Source: Paractinoplanes rishiriensis (GTDB lineage: Bacteria; Actinomycetota; Actinomycetes; Mycobacteriales; Micromonosporaceae). Taken from it: a stretch of DNA of 64,000 nt. Positions 31,998 through 40,723 of this stretch are shown here, in pieces (the first letter of the stretch is position 1; each line of letters begins with the position of its first letter). Under the pieces are notes generated by a model. It saw only the letters and a program-made list of their open reading frames with translations, did no database searches and had not been told where the DNA came from. Location: positions 1 through 64,000 of the forward strand of contig NZ_BOMV01000069.1 of the NCBI RefSeq assembly GCF_016862375.1, written 5' to 3'. The position numbers were made by a program, and so were the translations under genes.

Positions 31998-34133
31998 CTA
32001 GTTTTCAAAGATTTTTCCGGCGAGCTCATCGGGTGTGGCGCCGCTCACCAGAGCGACGACCGCTTCGCCGTACTGGCCGAGCTTGCGCGGGCCGATCCCG
32101 GCAATCGCCAGGAGGTCGGCCGGCGTGGCCGGGCGGCGCTCCGCCATGGCCAGCAGAGTGGCGTCGGTGAATACCACGTACGCAGGCACTTTCAGCCCCG
32201 CGGCGGTGCGCGAACGCCATTCCAGGAGGCGGGCGTGCAGGTCCTCGTCGAGGTCGGACGGGCAGGTCGGGCAGCGGCCCAGCTTGCGGTCGGCGCCGGC
32301 CAGCAGGGTGGCACCGCAGATCCGGCAGGACGTGACCTGCGGGCGCCGCCGGTCGGGTTTCCGACTCCGGTCACTGGCCCGCTCAGTCGGCGAGTGGCGC
32401 TCCAACTGGGGCAGGAAGCGGCAGGGCCGGCGCGCCCGGCCACTGGCCGACCGCATCTGGCCGTACGAGAGCCACAGCCACTGCCGGGCCCGGGTGACCC
32501 CGACGTAGAGCAGGCGGCGCTCCTCCTCGAGCTGGTCCGGGGTTTTCGCGTACGTGGTCGGCAGGGTCCCGTCGGCGAGCCCGACCAGGAAGACCGCGTC
32601 CCACTCCAGGCCCTTGGCCGAGTGCAGTGAGGCGAGCGTCACACCCTCGACCGTCGGCGCGTGCTGCTGCTCGGCCCGGCGGGCCAGTTCGTCGTTGAAG
32701 GCCGACAGCGACACGTCCCGCTGAACCCGGCCGCCGTCGCCGATCGGCACCAGCGCGGGCTCGCGGGCGTATTCCTCGGCGAGTCCGACCAGCGCGGCCA
32801 GCGCCTCCCACTGTTCGCGGGCCGCGCCACCGGACGGCGGCTGCTCGCGCGACCAGCCGGTGGCGGCGAGCCCGTCGACCACGGCCTGCACCAGCGGGGT
32901 CTCGCCGGGCGTGGAGCGCACCGCGGCGCGCAGCGCGATCATCGCCTGCCGGATCTCGGTGCGCTCGAAGAACCGCTCGGCGCCGCGCACCACGTACGGC
33001 ACCTCGGCCGCGGCAAGCGCCTCCTCGTAGGTCTCGGACTGCGCGTTGATCCGGAACAGGACGGCGATCTCGCTGGCCGGGGTGCCGGTCGCGATCAGCT
33101 CGCGGCAACGCCGGGCCACCGCGGCCGCCTCGGCCGCCTCGTCCGGAAAGATCTTGAGCTCGGGCTCGGCGCCGGGCGGGCGCTGCCCGACCAGTTCCAG
33201 CCGCAGCCGGGCCTCGCTGCCCCGGGCCTGCCGGATCACCGCGTTGGCCAGCCCGACCACCTGCGGGGTGGAGCGGTAGTCGCGGACCAGGCGGATCACC
33301 ACGGCCTCGCGGCGCTGCCGGGGAAAGTCGATGAGGTACGACGAGGTGGCGCCGGTGAACGAGTAGATCGTCTGGCTGGCGTCGCCGACCACGGTGATGT
33401 CGTCCCGGCCGCCCAGCCAGGCGTCCAGCAGGCGCTGCTGGAGCGGGTTGACGTCCTGGTACTCGTCGACGACGAAGTGCCGGTACTGCGCGCGGATCTG
33501 CTCGGCCACGTCGGGGTGCTCGTCGATGCCCCAGACCGCGGCGCGCAGCATGTCCTCGAAGTCGATCACGCCCTGGCGGCGCTTGAGAGTCTCGTACGCG
33601 GCGAAGACCTCGGCCACCAAGGCCGGCTCGAACGGCGGCTCGCGCAGCGCCTTGGCCGCGGCCACCGGGTATTCGCCGGGCTCGACCAGCGACGATTTCG
33701 CCCACTCGATCTCGCTGGCCAGGTCGCGCGCGCCGGTGCGGTCGGCGCGCACACCAGCCCGGGCCGCGGCCAGCCCGACCACCCGGGCCTTGCTCTCCAG
33801 CAACTCGGGCATCTGGCGGCCGTCGAGCAGCCGGGGCGCGAAGTACCGCACCTGGCGCAGCGCCGCGGCGTGGAACGTGCGCGCCTGCACCCCGGTGGCG
33901 CCGAGCGCGGTGAGCCGGGCGCGCATCTCGGCCGCGGCCCGCGCCGTGAACGTCACCGCCAGCACGTGCCGGGGGCTGACCTCGCCGGTGAGCGTGCGGT
34001 AGGCGATGCGGTGGGTGATCGCCCGGGTCTTGCCGGTGCCCGCGCCGGCCAGGATGCACACCGGTCCGGCCGGTGCGGTCACCGCCGTCCGCTGCTCGGG
34101 GTCGAGCCCGGCCAGCACCGCATCAGTCCGCAC
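31998..34133 (-). CDS. uvrD2: UvrD2-type superfamily I DNA helicase with HRDC domain
   Basis: A 711-residue 3'-5' helicase. Motif I is ILAGAGTGKTRAI, motif II VDEYQDVNPLQQ, motif III GDASQTIYSFTGA, motif VI YVGVTRARQWLW. After the helicase core comes a four-Cys zinc element (SCRICG and RCPTC, about 602-625) and a C-terminal HRDC domain (about 640-705, LLAIAGIGPRKLGQYG). The same domain order is found in mycobacterial UvrD2 (Rv3198c). In M. smegmatis UvrD2 is essential. Divergent from the mycoredoxin gene, 81 bp apart. Confidence 0.95.
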   Translation of the reverse strand: MRTDAVLAGLDPEQRTAVTAPAGPVCILAGAGTGKTRAITHRIAYRTLTGEVSPRHVLAVTFTARAAAEMRARLTALGATGVQARTFHAAALRQVRYFAPRLLDGRQMPELLESKARVVGLAAARAGVRADRTGARDLASEIEWAKSSLVEPGEYPVAAAKALREPPFEPALVAEVFAAYETLKRRQGVIDFEDMLRAAVWGIDEHPDVAEQIRAQYRHFVVDEYQDVNPLQQRLLDAWLGGRDDITVVGDASQTIYSFTGATSSYLIDFPRQRREAVVIRLVRDYRSTPQVVGLANAVIRQARGSEARLRLELVGQRPPGAEPELKIFPDEAAEAAAVARRCRELIATGTPASEIAVLFRINAQSETYEEALAAAEVPYVVRGAERFFERTEIRQAMIALRAAVRSTPGETPLVQAVVDGLAATGWSREQPPSGGAAREQWEALAALVGLAEEYAREPALVPIGDGGRVQRDVSLSAFNDELARRAEQQHAPTVEGVTLASLHSAKGLEWDAVFLVGLADGTLPTTYAKTPDQLEEERRLLYVGVTRARQWLWLSYGQMRSASGRARRPCRFLPQLERHSPTERASDRSRKPDRRRPQVTSCRICGATLLAGADRKLGRCPTCPSDLDEDLHARLLEWRSRTAAGLKVPAYVVFTDATLLAMAERRPATPADLLAIAGIGPRKLGQYGEAVVALVSGATPDELAGKIFEN

Positions 34134-34214
34134 GGTAGGGAATCATGGCACCTGGGTCCGACGTTATCTCGTAAGGCGTAGTGCCATGTGACCCGGCGGA
34201 AGGACCCCTGACCG

Positions 34215-34457
34215 ATGTTGACCATGTACTCGACGTCCTGGTGCGGCTATTGCCACCGCCTCAAGTCGCAGCTTGACCGCGAGGGCATCGCCTATGACGT
34301 GGTGGACATCGAGCGGGACGAGGAATCGGCCCTGTTCGTCGAGGGTGTGAACGGCGGCAACCGGACCGTGCCGACGCTGCGGTTCGACGATGGATCGGCC
34401 CTGACCAACCCGACGATCGTCCAGGTCAAGGCGCATCTCGCCGCGCTCGCAACCTGA
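34215..34457 (+). CDS. mrx1: Mycoredoxin
   Basis: An 80-residue glutaredoxin-fold protein with active site Cys10-Gly-Tyr-Cys13 (TSWCGYCHRL) and the cis-Pro segment RTVPTLRFDDGSALTNP. Mycoredoxins use mycothiol as electron donor to reduce mixed disulfides. It corresponds to Rv3198A and keeps the same divergence from uvrD2. Confidence 0.94.
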   Translation: MLTMYSTSWCGYCHRLKSQLDREGIAYDVVDIERDEESALFVEGVNGGNRTVPTLRFDDGSALTNPTIVQVKAHLAALAT

Positions 34458-34459
34458 TC

Positions 34460-35020
34460 TCACACCAGGGCGGCAGCCGCCGCTTCTTCCTCGGCCTCCG
34501 CGATGATCGCGTCCAACTCGCCGTCGCCGAGCGCGAGTTCGTCCGCCAGCGAAGCAAAAAGCAGCAGGTGTACGGCGACCAGCACGCTCGCGTCGATGTC
34601 GGCCAGCGGGACCGGCTCGCCGAGCGCGTCGCGCACCAGCATTTCGGCGTCGAGCGGCGGAAGGCCGGCCACCGAGTGCTCGTGCACCGCGGCCACCACG
34701 GTCCGGCTGATTTCGGCCAGCGGGCTGTCGGGCTCGAAGCGCTTCCGCACCAGCAGTCCGAAAGCGATACGCCACACCCGGCGTGCCGCGTCGTCCACCC
34801 CACCGGGCGGCGCCCCGAACCGGGCCGGCGTTTCGTCGCGAGCGGTGAGCCGCAGGTAGCGGCCCGCCTCGGTGCGGATCTGCCCCGAGCCGTGGATCGC
34901 CTCGGCCGGGAGGTGGCCGGAGAGATGCGGCGCCTCCTCCGGCGGGGTCTCAGCAGCGTCCCCGTTTGCGGCCGCGGGTTCCTGGTCGGCGGCCGCGTTC
35001 CGGCGGCGGCGCTTCTTCAC
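34460..35020 (-). CDS. Hypothetical protein, 186 aa
   Basis: A 186-residue protein, 2 bp beyond the convergent mycoredoxin stop. A basic start (MKKRRRRN) and an acidic Pro/Ala linker precede a helical domain from about residue 70 (DDAARRVWRIAFGLLVRKRFEPDSPLAEISRTVVAAVHEH and DASVLVAVHLLLFASLADELALGDGELDAII). Its start overlaps the stop of the next gene upstream by ATGA, so the two form a coupled pair. Unknown function. Confidence 0.78.
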   Translation of the reverse strand: MKKRRRRNAAADQEPAAANGDAAETPPEEAPHLSGHLPAEAIHGSGQIRTEAGRYLRLTARDETPARFGAPPGGVDDAARRVWRIAFGLLVRKRFEPDSPLAEISRTVVAAVHEHSVAGLPPLDAEMLVRDALGEPVPLADIDASVLVAVHLLLFASLADELALGDGELDAIIAEAEEEAAAAALV

Positions 35021-35493
35021 ATCGACCGCCGCCCGATCACCCGGTTGCGCGGCCGGTCGAACCGGGCCACCCGCTTCTCCGCCTGGTCGACCAGGGCCAG
35101 CAGCTCGGCCGGCGGCACGCCCGGCGGCCGGGCCAGGTCGCCGAGGACGTAGCAGACCAGCTCGAAGCGGCGCAGGTCGGGAAGGCCGGCCGCCAACTCG
35201 GGCTCACCGATCGCGGCCCGGATCGTCGCCTCGGTCTCCCGGGCCAGCTCGCCGCCGGCCGGCAGCAGCTGGTACTCGAGCAGGTCGCGCACGTAGCGGG
35301 TGATGTCGCGCGGCTCGCGGGCCACGAAGCTGCGGCGGACCGCCACGGTGAACAGCTCGCGCAGCAGCCGGACGGCGCGCGGCGAGTCACTGAGACGAGC
35401 CAGCGACCGCGCCGGGCTACCGTCCCCGAGTGCCTCGAGGATGAGCCTGCCAGCCGCGGTCGCCGCTTTGTCTAATGTACTGGTTTGTCGCAC
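35017..35493 (-). CDS. Hypothetical protein, 158 aa
   Basis: A 158-residue, charged helical protein starting MRQTSTLDKAATAAGRLILEAL, with RAVRLLRELFTVAVRRSFVAREPRDITRYVRDLLEYQLLP and RRFELVCYVLGDLARPPGVPPAELLALVDQAEKRVARF. Translationally coupled to the gene at 34460 by ATGA. A helix-rich unknown pair; no enzymatic motifs seen. Confidence 0.78.
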   Translation of the reverse strand: MRQTSTLDKAATAAGRLILEALGDGSPARSLARLSDSPRAVRLLRELFTVAVRRSFVAREPRDITRYVRDLLEYQLLPAGGELARETEATIRAAIGEPELAAGLPDLRRFELVCYVLGDLARPPGVPPAELLALVDQAEKRVARFDRPRNRVIGRRSM

Positions 35494-35514
35494 ATCCGGA
35501 CTTTAGCCGGGGTG

Positions 35515-36411
35515 CTACGGGATGAGAGCCGGAATGCTGGAGTCGAGCAGGCCGCGCTCCTTGAGCGCGCCGTACAGCGGGGTGGTCTCGGGGTAGTGGC
35601 CCCAGGCGTGGTCGCCGGAGCCGTCACCGGCGCCGCCGAGCAACTGCCGCTGCACCGGGTTGAAGCCGGACCACTCCGGGCGGCCGGGCAGGCCGGCGAC
35701 GTCGTCGCGGCCGGCGATCCAGCGCCAGGTGTAGCCGAAGAACGCGCCGACCCGGGTCACCGGCGAGTAGTTGTCGGAGCGGGCGTGCCACAGGCGGCGG
35801 TCGAAGACGACCAGGTCGCCGGGGCTCGCGGTGATCTGCAGGGCGCCCTCGGGCGGTGGCCACGGCACGCCGCGGCTGGGCGGTCCGGGCAGCCAGTTGG
35901 TCTTGTGGCTGCCGGGCAGCACGGTGAAGTTGCCCCGGCCGGTCTCGCTCACGTCGGACAGCCAGTAGGCCAGTTTGACCGACATCGCCGGGCGCGGGTC
36001 GGTCTCCAGCTCGCGATTTTGCCGGCCGCCGTCCTGGTGCCAGTGCCACCAGTCCTTCTGCTTCTCGTGGATCTGCGGGTGGACGTCGATGTGCGAGTGG
36101 TAGACGTGCACGTTCCAGCCGAGCAGCGACCAGATGTACTTGAAGGCGATCGGGTGGTCGAGCAGGAAGGCGAGCTCGGGCAGCGTCGTCACGGCGGACA
36201 GCTGGTGCAGCGAACCGGTGCCGGTCAGTCCGTGACCGCCGGGCCGGCCGGCCCGCTCGAAGGCGCCGAGGATCGCGGTGCGGGCGATCTCGATCTCGCT
36301 GTCCGAGAGCACCCCGCGCACGACGAGGAATCCGTCCCGGTCGAACTGGACGCGTTCGTCGTCCGTCATGGGGGCCCACACGGGCGCTTCCACCTGCGTC
36401 ATCGATCCCAC
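35515..36411 (-). CDS. Phytanoyl-CoA dioxygenase family protein
   Basis: A 298-residue Fe(II)/2-oxoglutarate dioxygenase. The 2-His-1-Asp facial triad is visible: His and Asp in WWHWHQDGGRQ (about 148-158), the second His in DRRLWHARSDN (about 228). TVLPGSHKTNW is the strand before it and a basic Arg near the end (SPVTRVGAFF) should hold 2-oxoglutarate. The substrate is not deducible; relatives hydroxylate ectoine, chlorinated peptides or lipids. It stands alone between unknown genes and nudC. Confidence 0.9.
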   Translation of the reverse strand: MGSMTQVEAPVWAPMTDDERVQFDRDGFLVVRGVLSDSEIEIARTAILGAFERAGRPGGHGLTGTGSLHQLSAVTTLPELAFLLDHPIAFKYIWSLLGWNVHVYHSHIDVHPQIHEKQKDWWHWHQDGGRQNRELETDPRPAMSVKLAYWLSDVSETGRGNFTVLPGSHKTNWLPGPPSRGVPWPPPEGALQITASPGDLVVFDRRLWHARSDNYSPVTRVGAFFGYTWRWIAGRDDVAGLPGRPEWSGFNPVQRQLLGGAGDGSGDHAWGHYPETTPLYGALKERGLLDSSIPALIP

Positions 36412-36504
36412 CTCTCGATCTCTGTAACTCCGAGACGCAGCAGAGGCTCAAAATGGTTACTCGGGCCGGCAGAAAAGTGTTCTGCTTAGACAAAGTTGAA
36501 TACC

Positions 36505-37458
36505 TTACCGCCCGAAACCGCCCAACCAACTGTCTATGAGATAAAACGCGATAGAGGATCGCATCGGCAGACTCATCCGGACACCGGTCTCCGGGTGCAC
36601 GAAGTCACCGGCGATCATCTTGGCGACGTCGTCCCGGGTGAACCAGTGCGCCTCGTCGATCTCCTCCGGGTCGAGGCGCAGCGCCAGCGCCGGGTCGGCC
36701 AGCGCGTGGAAGCCGAGCATCAGCGAACCGGGGAACGGCCAGGACTGGCTGCCCGCGTAGGTGAGCGCGGTGAGCGGGAGGCCGACCTCCTCGCCCACCT
36801 CGCGCAGCACCGCGGCCTCGGCCGACTCGCCCGGCTCGACGTAGCCGGCCAGGCAGGAGAACCGGCGCACGCCGTCCGGTGCGGTGCCCCAGGCGGCGTT
36901 GTGGCCGAGCAGGCAGCGGCCCTCCGGACCGGCCACGCCGTCGTGCACCAGCACGATCATCGCGGGGTCGGTGCGCGGCCACATCATGGTGCCGTCCGGG
37001 TCGGAGCGGGCCCAGCCGCCCTCGACCGCGACGGTGGACAGTCCGGACCGGGGCGAGAAGCCGTGGCTCAGATGCCAGTTGCCGAGCGCCGCGGCGGCCG
37101 TGAAGACCCCGGCGTCCCGGTCGTCGAGCAGGTGCCCCACGTCTCGCAGGGTCACCGCCCGGGCGCCGTCGACGGCCGGCAGCGGCGCGTTCATCGTCCA
37201 CAGCGGGGTGCCGTCGACGTCGACGCCCAGGAACCAGTGCTCGGCCTCGGGCGCCTCGGCCGACGGCAGCAACACGAGCCCGACCCCGTCGTCCGGCCGG
37301 TCGACGACCAGCGCGCGGCCGCCCTTGGCCAGGTCGACGACCAGCACCAGGCCGCGCGACCAGGCCTCATCGAGCCAGGCGGCGTCCCGGCGGCGCAGCG
37401 CGGAGCGGTCGAGCGTGCTGCGGGCCAGGGGCGGAACGCCGGGCTCGGGGATGCTCAC
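36505..37458 (-). CDS. nudC: NudC-type NAD+ diphosphatase
   Basis: A 317-residue Nudix hydrolase that cleaves NADH/NAD+ and can remove NAD caps from RNA. The Nudix box is GYVEPGESAEAAVLREVGEEVGL, followed by the NudC signature SQSWPFPGSLM. The usual zinc-ribbon cysteines are replaced by serines in NWHLSHGFSPRSG, so the zinc site is lost. GTG 37458 overlaps the stop of the M16 peptidase upstream (GTGA), so nudC is cotranscribed with the peptidase pair. Rv3199c is the positional counterpart. Confidence 0.93.
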   Translation of the reverse strand: MSIPEPGVPPLARSTLDRSALRRRDAAWLDEAWSRGLVLVVDLAKGGRALVVDRPDDGVGLVLLPSAEAPEAEHWFLGVDVDGTPLWTMNAPLPAVDGARAVTLRDVGHLLDDRDAGVFTAAAALGNWHLSHGFSPRSGLSTVAVEGGWARSDPDGTMMWPRTDPAMIVLVHDGVAGPEGRCLLGHNAAWGTAPDGVRRFSCLAGYVEPGESAEAAVLREVGEEVGLPLTALTYAGSQSWPFPGSLMLGFHALADPALALRLDPEEIDEAHWFTRDDVAKMIAGDFVHPETGVRMSLPMRSSIAFYLIDSWLGGFGR

Positions 37459-38774
37459 GCCGTGCCGCGCTCGATCGTGGTCAGGGCCGCCAGCGGTGCC
37501 GCGACCTTGTCCGCGTCGCCCAGCACGACGGTGACCGCCTGGGACGGCGCCAGGAACCGGGCCGCCACCTCGGCCACCTCGTCGCGGGTGGCGGTGGCCA
37601 GCGCGGCCGAGTGCTCCCGCAGGTAGTCCAGGCGCAGGCCGAAGCTGCCGTACAGGCTGGCCAGCCCGGCGAGCCCGGCCTGGGTGGACATGCCCAGGCG
37701 CAGGGTGCCCAGCGCGTACCGGCGGGCCTGCTCGAGCTCGTCCTCGCCGGGCGGGAGGCTGGCGATGCGGCCCAGCTCGTAGAGGGTCTCGAGCAGGGAC
37801 GGGCCGGTCACCTCGGTGGCCACCTCGGCCGAGACCAGCAGCGCCGAGCCGGCCAGGAAGTGCTCGATCGAGGTGTGCGGGCCGTACGTGTAGCCCTTGT
37901 CCTCGCGCATGTTCTCGACCCAGCGGGACGAGAAGTATCCGCCGAAGACCAGGTTGGCCAGTTGGAGAGCGGCGTACTGCGGGTCGGTCCGGGTGAGCGC
38001 GGGCAGCGCCATCCGCAGCGACGACTGCACCGCGCCGGGCCGGTCGACCAGCAGCAGCGCGCCGGGCTCCAGCGGCGGCACCGGCGGCGGGGTCTCGTCC
38101 CGGCCCGGGCCGGTCCAGCTGCCGAGCGCCTTTTCGGCGGCGTCGATCGCCTTTTCCACGTTGATGTCGCCGACCAGCACGAGCACGGCGCCGTCCGGGC
38201 GGACCCGGTCGGCGTGCAGCCCGCGCAGCTGGGCCGGGCGTACCGCGCGGACCTGGTCGGGCTCGGGGGTCTGCACCGCGTACGGGTGCTTGCCGTACAT
38301 CCGCTTGAGCAGCGCGGTGCGAGCCAGGTGAGCCGGCTGGGTCTGTGCCACCTGGAGGTGGTCGATGAGGCGCTCGCGCTCGGTGGCGACCTCCTCGTTC
38401 GGGTACGCCGGATCGGTCAGCACCGCGGCCAGGATCTCCAGCATCCGGTCCAGCCCGCTGGCCAGCGAGTTGCCGGTGACCAGCAGCCGGTCCGGGTCGA
38501 GACCCGCGGACAGGCCGCCGCCGACCGCCTGGAGCTCGGCCGCGATGTCGATGCTGGACATCGTGCTGGTGCCGGTGAACAGCGCCTGGGACAGCAGGGT
38601 GGCCCGGGGCAGCGGGGTCTTGTTGAACGGGACGCGCAGCCGCAGCTCGACCAGCGGCACCGCGGCCCGCCGGATGGCGATCACGGTGAGGCCGCTGGGC
38701 AGGGTGCGCTCGGCCTGGCGGGGCAGCTTCAGCTTGGCGTCCGGGATCAGATCCGGCAGGGTCTTGTGGCTCAT
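37455..38774 (-). CDS. M16 family peptidase, inactive-type subunit
   Basis: A 439-residue M16 (insulinase/pitrilysin) protein. The N-terminal half has the fold but no HxxEH (LVELRLRVPFNKTPLPRATLLSQALFTGTS), so it is the non-catalytic half of a two-subunit peptidase. The C-terminal R/Y segment is SLRMALPALTRTDPQYAALQLANLVFGGYFSSRW with the following MREDKGYTYG. It overlaps both neighbours by 4 bp, indicating tight coupling. Confidence 0.92.
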   Translation of the reverse strand: MSHKTLPDLIPDAKLKLPRQAERTLPSGLTVIAIRRAAVPLVELRLRVPFNKTPLPRATLLSQALFTGTSTMSSIDIAAELQAVGGGLSAGLDPDRLLVTGNSLASGLDRMLEILAAVLTDPAYPNEEVATERERLIDHLQVAQTQPAHLARTALLKRMYGKHPYAVQTPEPDQVRAVRPAQLRGLHADRVRPDGAVLVLVGDINVEKAIDAAEKALGSWTGPGRDETPPPVPPLEPGALLLVDRPGAVQSSLRMALPALTRTDPQYAALQLANLVFGGYFSSRWVENMREDKGYTYGPHTSIEHFLAGSALLVSAEVATEVTGPSLLETLYELGRIASLPPGEDELEQARRYALGTLRLGMSTQAGLAGLASLYGSFGLRLDYLREHSAALATATRDEVAEVAARFLAPSQAVTVVLGDADKVAAPLAALTTIERGTA

Positions 38775-40078
38775 GCGGCGGCTCCGGGAAGGACCTCGAC
38801 GGTGGCGCGGCGATCGGGTCGCAGGGCAGCGGCAGCGGTGACGATCTGCGCCTCGGTGACCTCGCCCACCAGCTTGGGCAATTCGTTGAGCAGTTCGGGG
38901 TTGCCGCGCTGGAGCTCGAGCACGGCCATCGGCAGCGCCCGGCCGAGCACCGCGTCGGTCTCCCGCAGCAGGTGGGTGGCGATCCGGGCCTGGGTGCGCG
39001 CCAGCTCGCCGGGCGCCAGGCCGTCCTGCACCAGGCGGTCCAGTTCCTCGTCGACGGTGCGCAGCACCTTTTCGGCGTCGCCGCCGGGCGGCATGTGCGC
39101 CTGGAGCAGCAGCGCGGTGGGGTTGCGGACCTGGAACTCGTCGCCCATGAAGCCGATGTAACCACCGATGCTGGTCACCGCGCGGTCGCGTTGCACCAGC
39201 CGCTCGACCAGCCGGGACGCCTCGCCGTCGGTGAGCACCTCGGCCAGCACCACGTACGGCAGGTATTCGGCGAAGCCGCCGATCGGGTCCGGCACCCGCC
39301 AGGCGCAGGCCACGCCGGGCAGCGGGGCGAGCCGGTCGGTGTAGACGTCGCGCCGTTCGCCGTCGATGTCGGGCTCATCAAAATCGGGCAGTTCCGGAGC
39401 GGGCCGCGCGGCCACGTCGCCGAAATGCCGCTTGATCATGGCGGTCGCCTGGGCCACGTCGAAGTCGCCGGCCACCGACAGGGTGGCGTTCCCGGCCGCG
39501 TAGTAGCGGTCGAAGAACGCCTGCGCGTCCTCGACCGTGGCGCTGTCCAGATCGCCGAACGAACCGTAACCGTCGTGCGCGTTGGCGAACGTGGAGAACA
39601 TCACCGGCGGCAGTTTCAGCCACGGGAACCCGCCGTACGGACGGTTCAACACATTGACGCGGATCTCTTCCTTCACCACGTCGATCTGGTTGAGCAGATT
39701 TTCCTCGGTGAGCCGGGGGCCGCGCATGCGGTCGGCCTCGAGGAACAGCGCCCGCTCCAGGGCGCCGGCCGGCAGGACCTCGAAGTAGTCGGTGTAGTCG
39801 AGATGCGTGGAGCCGTTGAAGGTGCCACCGGCACCCTGCACGTGCCGGAAATGAGCCAGCTTCTCCAGATTTTCCGAGCCCTGGAACATGAGGTGCTCGA
39901 AGAGGTGGGCGAAGCCGGTCCGACCCTCGGGCTCCGAGCGGATGCCGACGTCATAGACGACAGCCACCCCGACGACGGGTGCACTGCGATCGGGCGTGAG
40001 AACCACTCGCAGCCCGTTCTCCAGGGTGAATCGTTCGACCGGATACTTCGTTGCGGGGATCTTGCTTCTGCGCGCCAC
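38771..40078 (-). CDS. M16 family zinc peptidase, catalytic subunit
   Basis: A 435-residue M16 peptidase with the inverted zinc motif His58-Leu-Phe-Glu61-His62 in FAHLFEHLMFQGS and the distal Glu in NQIDVVKEEIRVN. It forms with the following gene the usual two-chain processing peptidase. ATG 40078 starts MARRSKIPATKYP. Confidence 0.94.
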   Translation of the reverse strand: MARRSKIPATKYPVERFTLENGLRVVLTPDRSAPVVGVAVVYDVGIRSEPEGRTGFAHLFEHLMFQGSENLEKLAHFRHVQGAGGTFNGSTHLDYTDYFEVLPAGALERALFLEADRMRGPRLTEENLLNQIDVVKEEIRVNVLNRPYGGFPWLKLPPVMFSTFANAHDGYGSFGDLDSATVEDAQAFFDRYYAAGNATLSVAGDFDVAQATAMIKRHFGDVAARPAPELPDFDEPDIDGERRDVYTDRLAPLPGVACAWRVPDPIGGFAEYLPYVVLAEVLTDGEASRLVERLVQRDRAVTSIGGYIGFMGDEFQVRNPTALLLQAHMPPGGDAEKVLRTVDEELDRLVQDGLAPGELARTQARIATHLLRETDAVLGRALPMAVLELQRGNPELLNELPKLVGEVTEAQIVTAAAALRPDRRATVEVLPGAAA

Positions 40079-40303
40079 GGACTGACATTAGCGCGCTCCG
40101 TGTTCATCGTCGCCACTGCAGGTCACCAACTGGCAGTCCGCCAATTTCGACCTCTGTGTCGATCTACGCGAGCCGGGCCGCCCCCTCACCGGTTCGGGTC
40201 CCGCCATCCGGTTGGGGCTTGACGCGGCAATCCCACCTCATCCAGTATTCCCATGCATCAGATAGAGAAAGCAGGGTTTGGAACCGGTCAGGGGGAGTGG
40301 ATC

Positions 40304-40711
40304 GTGTACGTCTCGGCGCGCACCGACTATGCCGTCCGAGCCATGCTCGCCATCACGGCCGGGCAACCCGGCCTGGTCAAGGCGGCCGAGCTGGCCGCAG
40401 CCCAGGACATCCCGCTCAGCTTTCTCCAGGGGATCCTGCTCGACCTGCGCCGAGCCGGGCTCCTGCACAGCCACCGCGGCGTCGACGGAGGTTACGCACT
40501 GGCCCGGCCCGCCGAAACGATCACCGTCGGTGATGTGGTCCGGGCCGTCGGGGGCGCCCTGACCACGGTGCGTGGCCTGCCCACCGCCACCACGACCTAT
40601 CACGGCGCCGCGACGGGGCTCCGCGACGTGTGGGTCGCGGTCGAGGAGGCCATCGAGGGCGTCGTCGACCACAAGACCCTGGCCGAGCTGTCCACCCCGA
40701 TTACGAACTAG
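40304..40711 (+). CDS. Rrf2 family transcription regulator
   Basis: A 135-residue Rrf2 winged-helix protein (VSARTDYAVRAMLAITA, DIPLSFLQGILLDLRRAGLLHSHRGVDGGYALARP). GTG 40304 behind GGGGGAG is preferred. It contains no cysteine at all, so unlike IscR or NsrR it cannot hold an Fe-S cluster; in this it resembles CymR, which controls sulfur genes with O-acetylserine. It is directly upstream of an SsuABC-type operon, its probable target. Confidence 0.9.
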   Translation: MYVSARTDYAVRAMLAITAGQPGLVKAAELAAAQDIPLSFLQGILLDLRRAGLLHSHRGVDGGYALARPAETITVGDVVRAVGGALTTVRGLPTATTTYHGAATGLRDVWVAVEEAIEGVVDHKTLAELSTPITN

Positions 40712-40723
40712 AAGGAAATAGGA

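Noticed and set aside
35515..36411. Phytanoyl-CoA dioxygenase gene as part of a biosynthetic gene cluster
   Set aside because: No NRPS, PKS or other tailoring genes are within range; its neighbours are core or unknown genes.
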